The position numbers and the translations under genes were made by a program. From JADGNZ01 sp035995985 (lineage in GTDB: Bacteria; Acidobacteriota; Thermoanaerobaculia; Gp7-AA8), in NCBI GenBank assembly GCA_035995985.1, contig DASYJY010000166.1:1-31685 (forward strand): DNA of 31,685 nt. The letters are read 5' to 3'. The notes under the pieces are model-generated. The model was not told where the DNA came from. It worked only from the letters and a program-made list of their open reading frames with translations, and made no database searches. This document shows positions 26,219 to 31,685 of the stretch, in pieces. The stretch's first letter is position 1. Each line of letters opens with the position of its first letter.

Positions 26219-26224
26219 TGAACC

Positions 26225-27823
26225 ATGCACCGTTCCACGCGGCGGCTCCTCTGGCTCGTCGCGGGTCTGCTCCTGTTTCTGATCGCCTCGGCGTTGCTGT
26301 ATCAAGCCGGGATGGCGCGACTGGAAGGAAAGCCGCGCACGTTCTGGGACAGCTTCGAATGGTCCGCTGAAACGCTGAGCACGACCGGCTACGGCGCCGA
26401 CAGCCATTGGCGCCATCCGGCCATGGTGGTGCTCGTAGTGGTCGTGCAGTTCGCGGGCGTCTTTCTCGTCTTCCTGATCGTGCCGATTCTCCTGGTGCCG
26501 TTTCTCGAAGAACGATTCGAGCGCCGCGTTCCGCGCATCGCGCCGAGAATGGCCAATCACGTGATCGTGTATCGCTACGGACCGGCCGTGGAGACGCTGC
26601 TGCAGAATCTGGCCGCACACGATGTTGCCTCGATCGTCGTCGAAACGGACGAGAGCGCGGCGCGTTCCGTGCTCGAACGAGGACTGCCGGCCGTCTTCAG
26701 CCGCGCCGAGGAGGACGCGCTCGATGTGTGCCGGCTGCCGTTTGCGCGCGCGCTCGTCGCGAACGGACGCGACGAAGAAAACGCGGCGCTGATTCTTCGC
26801 GCGCGGCAGATGGGCTTTCGCGGCGAGATCTTCGCCTTCGTCGAAGAGCCGGCGCATCGGAAGCCGATGGAGCTCGCGGGCGCGACCGCCGCGTACACGC
26901 CGCGGCACATCGTCGCGGCGGCGCTTGCGGCGCATGCGAGCGATCGGATTAGTCCTCGCCTTCCCGGCGCCGAGGAACTGCCGCTCGGACATCGCGAAAT
27001 TCGCGTCGCCGCAACGAGTCCGCTCGCCGGCCTCACGCTCGGCGCTTCGAACCTCGGCGCGGCCAGCGGCGCGATCGTGGTCGGCCAGTGGATTCGCAAT
27101 CGCCTCCACGCGCGCTGCGATGCGGCCATGGTCATCGAGCCGGGCTCGATTCTGGAGATCGCCGGCGACGATGCCTCACTCGGTCGCGCCGCGGCGATGA
27201 TCGGCAGCAACTTCCTTCGACGAAGCGGTCCGTATCTCATAGCCGGTTTCGGCGAAGTCGGGCGCAAGGTGCATGAGCTGCTCACCGACGCCGGCGAAGA
27301 AGTGCGCATCGTGGAGCGGCAGTCCGCGCCCGGCGTCGACGTCGTCGGCAACGTGCTCGATTCCTCGGTGCTCCAACGCGCGTCGCTGCACGAATGCCGC
27401 GCCGTGGTGCTGGCGCTGGACAGCGACGACGCGACGTTGTTCGCAACCGTCATTACGCGCGACGCCGCGCCGGACGTCCCGGTCATCGCGCGCGTCAATC
27501 ACTCGCGCAACATCGACAACATCTACCGCGCCGGCGCCGACTTTGCCCTCTCCATCTCCGACATCTCCGGTGAGATGCTCTCCTCCCGCCTCCTCGGACA
27601 CGTGGCCCGCTCGCGCGACGAGCACCGCCGCGTGGAGCGCTTCACCGCGCATTCGACTCGTGCGCTGCGAGATCTCAGTCTGCGCCAGCAAGGCTGTTCG
27701 CTGCTGGCGATCGAGCGCGACGGCGCGTTTGTACCTGTAACCGCGGACGCCGTCATCCAAACGGGTGATCACCTCTACGTTTGCGGCGCGGCTGACGCAG
27801 TGCGGGAATTGGATTTGGCCTGA
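26225..27823 (+). CDS. Potassium channel with two RCK (TrkA-N/TrkA-C) modules
   Basis: The product is 532 residues. Two transmembrane helices (8-28 and about 66-90) flank a pore loop with the selectivity filter TTGYG (residues 53-57). The cytoplasmic part holds two RCK modules, each a Rossmann-like TrkA-N domain plus TrkA-C domain. The first begins NHVIVYRYGPAVETLL near 111 and lacks a good GxGxxG. The second begins YLIAGFGEVGRKVHELL with an intact nucleotide motif (Gly341, Gly343). Two RCK domains in one chain is the layout of GsuK-type and eukaryotic BK channels. Opening is therefore probably controlled by a nucleotide or ion bound to the RCK ring. The ligand is not identifiable here. Confidence 0.92.
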   Translation: MHRSTRRLLWLVAGLLLFLIASALLYQAGMARLEGKPRTFWDSFEWSAETLSTTGYGADSHWRHPAMVVLVVVVQFAGVFLVFLIVPILLVPFLEERFERRVPRIAPRMANHVIVYRYGPAVETLLQNLAAHDVASIVVETDESAARSVLERGLPAVFSRAEEDALDVCRLPFARALVANGRDEENAALILRARQMGFRGEIFAFVEEPAHRKPMELAGATAAYTPRHIVAAALAAHASDRISPRLPGAEELPLGHREIRVAATSPLAGLTLGASNLGAASGAIVVGQWIRNRLHARCDAAMVIEPGSILEIAGDDASLGRAAAMIGSNFLRRSGPYLIAGFGEVGRKVHELLTDAGEEVRIVERQSAPGVDVVGNVLDSSVLQRASLHECRAVVLALDSDDATLFATVITRDAAPDVPVIARVNHSRNIDNIYRAGADFALSISDISGEMLSSRLLGHVARSRDEHRRVERFTAHSTRALRDLSLRQQGCSLLAIERDGAFVPVTADAVIQTGDHLYVCGAADAVRELDLA

Positions 27824-27841
27824 GCCTCTGCAAGCGGGCGT

Positions 27842-28056
27842 GGTCGCGCGCGGAGGCGCGCTTAGCAATGCAGCCCCGCGCTCTGCGCGGGGTTTCGTAA
27901 GCCGCCGAATGCGGCGGCCGCGGAGGCGGCCGCGACATATTTCGCGCGGAAGACCATTTTGTAGTGGCCGCCTCCGCGGCCACAGACTTCCTTCACGCCG
28001 GTTTCCCCCGCGCAGAGCGCGGGGCTGGATTGCCGAGCGCGCCTCCGCGCGCGACC
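27842..28056. repeat. Hairpin-array palindromic element B
   Basis: This 215-bp inverted repeat is made of mirrored hairpins. The left arm has GGTCGCGCGC with GGAG and GCGCGC (27842-27861), CCCCGCGC-TCT-GCGCGGGG (27874-27892) and GGCCGC-GGAG-GCGGCC (27916-27931). The right arm has GTGGCCGC-CTCC-GCGGCCAC (27964-27983), CCCCGCGC-AGA-GCGCGGGG (28006-28024) and GCGCGC-CTCC-GCGCGCGACC (28037-28056). A fourth small hairpin (GCCGCC...GGCGGC, 27901) is on the left only. The sequence is unrelated to element A, but the design is the same. It fills most of the 300-bp gap between two plus-strand genes and encodes no protein. Confidence 0.9.
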
Positions 28057-28123
28057 GGTTCGGAGCGAGTTTGAGATTCGCAAGCGGCCCGGCGCTTGCT
28101 CTGAAACGTCGCAGGAGGACGTG

Positions 28124-28393
28124 ATGAACGTCAAATCGCCGACTCACCAGACGCTGAAGCGACTGATTCCGCCGCTGACGGTGTGGGCCATCGGCAAGAT
28201 TCTCGAGACGCCGAGTGTCAAGGGCAGCGTGATGCAGCTGGACGGCGTTGCGTACAAACAGCGGCACAACGCGGCGCGGTCGATCAAGCGCGGCGTGAAG
28301 AATGCGAAGTCGAATTCCTCCTGGCTCGCCGCCGGCGCCGCGGCGATCGTCATCGGCCTCGGGCTGGTGACGAAGGCGACGCGGCGGAAGTGA
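28124..28393 (+). CDS. Small membrane-anchored protein
   Basis: This 89-residue protein is not assigned to a family. A basic, soluble N-terminal part (MNVKSPTHQTLKRLIPPLTV) is followed by a lysine-rich middle (SIKRGVKNAKSNSS) and one C-terminal transmembrane helix (WLAAGAAAIVIGLGLV, about 67-83) ending in TKATRRK. The start at 28124 has a strong AGGAGG 5 nt upstream; a GTG at 28121 is an alternative. The stop overlaps the GTG start of the M28 peptidase gene, so the two are translationally coupled. It may anchor or assist the peptidase, which is inference. Confidence 0.72.
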   Translation: MNVKSPTHQTLKRLIPPLTVWAIGKILETPSVKGSVMQLDGVAYKQRHNAARSIKRGVKNAKSNSSWLAAGAAAIVIGLGLVTKATRRK

Positions 28394-29244
28394 AGCTCCC
28401 GGCATCGCTGCGGCGCGATGTGGAGGCGCTCGCCACGCGCATCGGCGAGCGGAACGTGGCGCATGAGCGCGCGTATGCACAGGCGGCGGGGTACATCGAG
28501 CAGTCGCTGCGGAATGCGGGGTTCAGCACGGCGCGGCAGACGTTCGAAGTCGAAGGCGTCGATTGCGCGAACGTCGAGGCGGCACTGGCTGGTGAGAGCA
28601 GCGAAGTCGTCGTCATCGGTGCGCATTACGACAGCGTGATCGGCTCGCCCGGCGCGGACGACAACGGCAGCGGCGTGGCCGCGCTGCTCGCGCTCGCACG
28701 CGCGTTCGCGAAGCAGAAACCGGCGCGGACGGTGCGCTTCGTTTTCTTCGCGAATGAAGAGCCGCCGTATTTTCAATCCGCGGCGATGGGAAGCTGGCGC
28801 TACGCGAAACGCTGCCGCGAACGAAAAGAGAACATCGTGGCGATGCTCAGTCTCGAGACCATCGGCTACTTCAGCGACGAGAAGGGAAGCCAGCAGTATC
28901 CGTTGGCGGATCACAGCTATCCGTCCGCCGGCAACTTCATCGCATTCGCGTCGAATCTGAAGTCGGCTGCGCTGCTCGATCGCACGATCGCTGTTTTCCG
29001 CGCGCATTCGGCTGTTCCTGCCGAGGGGGGCGCCTTGCCGGAGGAAGTGCCGGGAGTGGCGTGGTCAGACCAGTGGTCATTCTGGCAGTTCGGATATCCG
29101 GCGGTGATGCTCACCGACACCGCGCCGTTCCGCAATCCGCACTACCACCGAAGCACGGATCGTCCGCACACGCTCGATTACGATCGACTGGCCGGCGTCG
29201 TCGAAGGATTGGAGCACGTCGTGACCGATCTCGTTACGGCGTGA
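28390..29244 (+). CDS. M28-family zinc aminopeptidase
   Basis: The product is 284 residues from GTG 28390 (GTGA overlap with the preceding stop). It has the two-zinc site of M28 peptidases: GAHYDSV (His79, Asp81), SPGADDNGSGVAALL (Asp90/Asp91), FFANEEPPYF (Glu123, Glu124), LETIGYF (Glu156 in the place of the usual Asp) and PHYHRSTDRPHTL (His253). No signal peptide is visible, so a cytoplasmic location is likely unless the small partner protein tethers it. The activity is expected to be release of N-terminal amino acids or a related amide hydrolysis. The last 11 bp overlap the convergent YihY-like gene. Confidence 0.88.
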   Translation: MKLPASLRRDVEALATRIGERNVAHERAYAQAAGYIEQSLRNAGFSTARQTFEVEGVDCANVEAALAGESSEVVVIGAHYDSVIGSPGADDNGSGVAALLALARAFAKQKPARTVRFVFFANEEPPYFQSAAMGSWRYAKRCRERKENIVAMLSLETIGYFSDEKGSQQYPLADHSYPSAGNFIAFASNLKSAALLDRTIAVFRAHSAVPAEGGALPEEVPGVAWSDQWSFWQFGYPAVMLTDTAPFRNPHYHRSTDRPHTLDYDRLAGVVEGLEHVVTDLVTA

Positions 29245-30298
29245 ACAGCTTCTTCACCGATTTCACGACGACGATCGTGGCGCTGACGCCGCCGACGAGC
29301 GCACCGATCAGCAGTCCGGCCGCGCCGCCTGCGGCCATCTTCGCGACGCCGGATCCGCCGCCCTTTGACGGCGCGGTTTTGTAGACGACTACCGGCTTTG
29401 CGGCCCGAGCCGGCGTCTGCTCCTCTTTCTCTTTCACCGTCCGTTTCGCGTCGGTTTCCGCTTTAAGGCTGCCATGCGAGCGCGCATAGACCTGCGTGAA
29501 CTCGGCGCCGAAGAGGACGATTTGCGCCGAGTAGTAGACCCAGAGCAGGACCAGGACGAGCGATCCGGCGGCGCCGAAGCTCGATCCGACCGCGCTCTTT
29601 GCGAAGTAGATCCCGAGCGCGAACTTGCCGAGGACGAAGAGGATCGACGTCAGCGCGGCGCCGAGCCAGACATCGCGCCATTCGATTTTCAAATCCGGAA
29701 GCAGCCGGAAAATCCCCGCCATCAGCACCGTGACAACGACGAATGAAAACGCAAGCTCCACGACGTGCCAGAGCGCTTCGCCTCCGGGAAGGTGGCTGCC
29801 GGCAAACTTGCCCATCGCGGCGATCGCGGTATCGATGACCAGCGAAACCAGCAGCAGAAAACCGAGGCCGAGGACCATGGCGAAGGAGAGGAAGCGATCC
29901 TTGATCATCCCCATGATGCCGCCGCCTTCTTTCGGCTTCACGTCCCAGATCGTGTTGAGCGCGTCCTTGAGTTGACCGAAGACGCCGGATGCGCCGAGGA
30001 GCAGCGTGACGATGCCGAGGACCGTGGCTATCGTGCCGGTTTTCGGCTTGGCCGCGTTCTTGACCATCTCCTGCATGCCTGCGGCAGTGGTCGCGCCGAG
30101 GACGCCGTGGAGCTGCGCGAAAATTTTATTCTGCGCGGCGTCGTGTCCGAAAACCAGACCGGCGATGGCGATGACGATCAGCAGCAGAGGGGCCAGCGAA
30201 AAGATCGTGTAGTAGGCCAGCGCCGCGCCGAGGCGCGGCACTTTGTCACCCGTGAATTCGCTGATGGTCTGTTTGAAAAGTCCCAGGTATTTCTTCAT
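29234..30298 (-). CDS. YihY/BrkB-family integral membrane protein
   Basis: This 354-residue protein has the YihY/BrkB pattern (once misnamed ribonuclease BN). The conserved N-terminus DKVPRLGAALAYYTIFSLAP is followed by TLLLGASGVFGQLKDALNTI and, near the end, SLVLVLLWVYYSAQIVLFGA. Six transmembrane helices are predicted. Beyond the family core there is an extra C-terminal tail, first charged (KRTVKEKEEQTPAR) and then with a Gly/Ala-rich hydrophobic segment (AAGGAAGLLIGALVGGVSAT) that may add a membrane hairpin. The start at 30298 gives MKKYLGLFKQT. The function of the family is not settled; transport or envelope roles have been proposed. Confidence 0.92.
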   Translation of the reverse strand: MKKYLGLFKQTISEFTGDKVPRLGAALAYYTIFSLAPLLLIVIAIAGLVFGHDAAQNKIFAQLHGVLGATTAAGMQEMVKNAAKPKTGTIATVLGIVTLLLGASGVFGQLKDALNTIWDVKPKEGGGIMGMIKDRFLSFAMVLGLGFLLLVSLVIDTAIAAMGKFAGSHLPGGEALWHVVELAFSFVVVTVLMAGIFRLLPDLKIEWRDVWLGAALTSILFVLGKFALGIYFAKSAVGSSFGAAGSLVLVLLWVYYSAQIVLFGAEFTQVYARSHGSLKAETDAKRTVKEKEEQTPARAAKPVVVYKTAPSKGGGSGVAKMAAGGAAGLLIGALVGGVSATIVVVKSVKKLFTP

Positions 30299-30342
30299 CT
30301 CTCGCTCACCTGTCGTTGAGCGGAGCAATGGATGTACCCGGT

Positions 30343-30816
30343 CTATTTGGGTAGATCGGAATTGAAGATGTCGTCGGACGCCCACCACCGTCCGTTCAAT
30401 TTCTTCCAGAGCACCATGTACTTGCCCGTGTCTTTGATAGCCTGACCGCTGGCGGGACGAAGCGAAAGATCGTAACGGCCCGTTTCGACGGCAACGTCGC
30501 TGGACGGCTGCGTGACGTTCGAGCTGGTGAGCGCGAGGTCCACCGAACCGGTCGCCAGGAAGCCGGACCAGAACTGCTGGATGGCATTGCGTCCGCGCAT
30601 CGGAGGATAGTTCGGCGCCATGACGACGGCATCGGGCTCATAGAAGTTGTTGACCAATGTTTGGGCATTTCCGGTGCGCGCGTTCGCCGCGAAATCGGCG
30701 TTGGCGCGGCGGATGGCGTTCTCGGCGTCGCCCGGTGAATAGTCCGAGGAGATGCGTGGGGACGAGGAACAAGCGGTGAGAATTGCGGCAGTGGCTGCCA
30801 AAATGAATCGCTTCAT
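30343..30816 (-). CDS. SnoaL/DUF4440-like lipoprotein
   Basis: The product is 157 residues. A type II signal peptide ends in lipobox LTAC (Cys16), so the protein is lipid-anchored outside the cytoplasm. The mature part has the NTF2-like cone fold of the SnoaL/DUF4440 group: AENAIRRANADFAANARTGN, FYEPDAVVMAPNYPPMRGR, AIQQFWSGFL, and a final strand with MVLWKKLNGRWWASDDIFNS. Members bind small ligands or act as isomerases or hydrolases, but many have no known function. It stands alone on the minus strand and diverges from the next lipoprotein gene. Confidence 0.87.
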   Translation of the reverse strand: MKRFILAATAAILTACSSSPRISSDYSPGDAENAIRRANADFAANARTGNAQTLVNNFYEPDAVVMAPNYPPMRGRNAIQQFWSGFLATGSVDLALTSSNVTQPSSDVAVETGRYDLSLRPASGQAIKDTGKYMVLWKKLNGRWWASDDIFNSDLPK

Positions 30817-30862
30817 AGCCCCTCCTTCGATGGATTACGGCGCTTGACGGCGCGTGGATGAC

Positions 30863-30868
30863 TACAAT
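30863..30868 (+). promoter_or_regulatory. -10 box, probably for a leaderless transcript
   Basis: TACAAT is followed by AGCGCG and then the ATG at 30875, placing the predicted transcription start on the start codon. TTGACG lies at 30844-30849, but the spacer would be only 13 bp, so it is a doubtful -35. Confidence 0.5.
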
Positions 30869-30874
30869 AGCGCG

Positions 30875-31306
30875 ATGCGCTCCCAACGTCCTGCTCTTGC
30901 GGCCGCTCTTCTCGCCGTTGTCATGGCCTGCCACAGTCCGACGTCGCCGACCGATGGCAAGACCGCGGGATCGGGAGGAACTACGGAGCACGGCCGGCTT
31001 TCGGGCATCGTGACGATTGGTCCGAACTGTCCGGGCCCGCAGAACGACAGCAATCCATGTCCGACGCAGCCGTCCGCATACGCGGCGCGGAAGATCCAGG
31101 TGTGGGACGCGGCGAAGAAGACGCTGCTCTTCACCGTCGACATCGATTCGCAGGGGAGCTACCTGATCGATCTGACGCCGGCAACATACATGGTGGACGT
31201 GAAGCCGAACGGCATCGACCGCACGTCCGACCTGCCGAAGGCGATCGACATCCACGCGAACACCGTCACCAAGGTGGACGTGAACATCGATACCGGCCTG
31301 CGATAG
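30875..31306 (+). CDS. Predicted lipoprotein with carboxypeptidase-regulatory-like beta domain
   Basis: The product is 143 residues with a type II signal peptide (ALLAVVMAC, Cys19). A flexible Ser/Thr/Gly linker leads to one beta-sandwich-like domain: GRLSGIVTIGPNCPGP, ARKIQVWDAAKKTLLFTVDI, GSYLIDLTPATYMVDVKPNG and TVTKVDVNIDTGLR. The pattern of a short beta module containing a GSYxxxLxPxxYxV motif resembles carboxypeptidase regulatory-like or prealbumin-like domains. Two cysteines (in NCPG and NPCPT) could form a disulfide. The start at 30875 was preferred over an upstream ATG because it gives a proper signal and matches the -10 spacing. The function is unknown. Confidence 0.78.
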   Translation: MRSQRPALAAALLAVVMACHSPTSPTDGKTAGSGGTTEHGRLSGIVTIGPNCPGPQNDSNPCPTQPSAYAARKIQVWDAAKKTLLFTVDIDSQGSYLIDLTPATYMVDVKPNGIDRTSDLPKAIDIHANTVTKVDVNIDTGLR

Positions 31307-31323
31307 CCATTTCGTGCGCAGCA

Positions 31324-31447
31324 CTTTGGAGTGCGCGCGGCAGAGCCGCCGCTTTGCGAGTGCGGATGGAGGCGTGACGGTACTGCCACTCGCCGCATCT
31401 CCGCCGCCCTCCCAAAGCGGTGGCTCGATCGCCACTGCACTCCAAAG
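31324..31447. repeat. Hairpin-array palindromic element C
   Basis: CTTTGGAGTGC (31324-31334) and GCACTCCAAAG (31437-31447) are perfect outer arms. Inside them, mirrored units are GCGGC-AGA-GCCGC (31337) opposite GTGGC-TCGATC-GCCAC (31420), CCGCTTTG (31349) opposite CAAAGCGG (31413), and GCGAGTG (31357) opposite CACTCGC (31387). This is the same design as the elements at 22087 and 27842, with another sequence. It lies between the convergent lipoprotein and SWIB genes. Confidence 0.85.
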
Positions 31448-31500
31448 CTTCGCGAAATGTGCCGCGCGTTACGCGAGCATCAAACACGCAGCAAATACAA

Positions 31501-31525
31501 AAAGGCCGGCATTACGCCGGCCTTT
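31501..31525. terminator. Bidirectional intrinsic terminator
   Basis: AAAGGCCGGC and GCCGGCCTTT form a 10-bp perfect stem around ATTAC. A T-rich stretch follows on the plus strand (TTTGTTGT), and on the minus strand the stem is followed by TTTTTGTATTT. It lies 27 bp past the SWIB stop and best serves that minus-strand gene. Confidence 0.8.
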
Positions 31526-31551
31526 GTTGTCGCCGCGAGTCGTGCCGCGGC

Positions 31552-31685
31552 CTAAGCCTTCAGGTGCTTGCTGACCAGAGCAGTCATCTCGAACATCGAG
31601 ACCTGCTTCTTGCCATTGAAGATCTTCAGCAGCTTGTCGTCCGCGTTGATCATCCGCTTGTTGGTCTGGTCCTGAAGGCCGTTCG
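31552..31685 (-). CDS. SWIB/MDM2-domain protein, C-terminal part only
   Basis: Only the last 44 codons are inside the window; the gene continues beyond the right edge. The residues NGLQDQTNKRMINADDKLLK, then IFNGKKQVSMFEMTALVSKH and LKA form the C-terminal half of a SWIB/MDM2 domain. This domain is known from eukaryotic chromatin-remodelling proteins and is also found in Chlamydiae and several other bacteria. Bacterial SWIB proteins are small and often carry a basic Lys-rich segment. Whether this one does cannot be seen. A strong terminator follows the stop. Confidence 0.9.
   Translation of the reverse strand, partial: NGLQDQTNKRMINADDKLLKIFNGKKQVSMFEMTALVSKHLKA

Noticed and set aside
26247..27109. 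Upstream extension of the RlmA-like frame to 553 codons
   Set aside because: The extension lies opposite the K+ channel gene and is Arg/His-rich. The family N-terminus begins near 26206.
22087..28056. Repeated short words considered as a possible CRISPR array
   Set aside because: The units are inverted and mirrored, not direct repeats with equal unique spacers, and no cas gene is present.
30844..30868. TTGACG and TACAAT as a complete sigma-70 promoter
   Set aside because: The spacer is only 13 bp, too short for a normal sigma-70 promoter, so only the -10 box was kept.

Overview
The window is GC-rich, densely coded chromosomal DNA. Gene content points to the phylum Acidobacteriota or a close relative: a VWFA-related protein of the acidobacterial type, an ABC permease fused to an M1 peptidase, an ECF sigma factor translationally coupled to a Ser/Thr kinase with a DWG motif, a secreted M64 peptidase, and many palindromic intergenic repeats. 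This placement is inferred from protein families. No rRNA or other taxonomic marker was read.

Layout. Positions 1-2314 are the end of an integrated element: two small helix-turn-helix proteins and a tyrosine recombinase that reads toward the 3' end of tRNA-Val(CAC) at 2315-2390 (minus), which has its own terminator and promoter. Positions 2506-9661 hold an RND efflux pair (fusion protein and permease), then a small lipoprotein and a secreted phosphoesterase joined by overlapping start/stop codons, then a NAPE-PLD-like metallo-beta-lactamase-fold hydrolase coupled to a small membrane protein. Positions 9576-16261 are on the minus strand: a YjdF-like membrane protein, a Lys/Ser-rich DUF6496 protein, a VWFA-related secreted protein, and an ABC ATPase followed by a permease/M1 aminopeptidase fusion. 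A secreted M64 metallopeptidase diverges from that transporter. Next come a DUF1232 pair (minus) and carB (18873-22055, plus). Positions 22420-26206 (minus) hold a membrane protein, the kinase, the ECF sigma factor, a family 2 glycosyltransferase and an RlmA-like methyltransferase. Positions 26225-31306 hold a potassium channel with two RCK modules, a small membrane protein coupled to an M28 peptidase, a YihY/BrkB membrane protein, a SnoaL-like lipoprotein and another lipoprotein. The window ends inside a SWIB-domain gene on the minus strand.

The most unusual signal is in the gaps between genes. Six palindromic intergenic elements (10200, 11665, 16289, 22087, 27842 and 31324) and one simple hairpin (17821) occupy most of the larger gaps, and a 40 bp relative of one of them lies inside the permease/M1 gene. 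Their sequences differ, but the largest share one design: a long inverted repeat whose two arms are themselves strings of short hairpins in mirror order. One supplies the start-codon region of a gene. A second recurring signal is a TACAAT box exactly 6 nt before the ATG of three genes, which suggests leaderless transcription. No CRISPR array, transposase gene or phage structural gene is visible.
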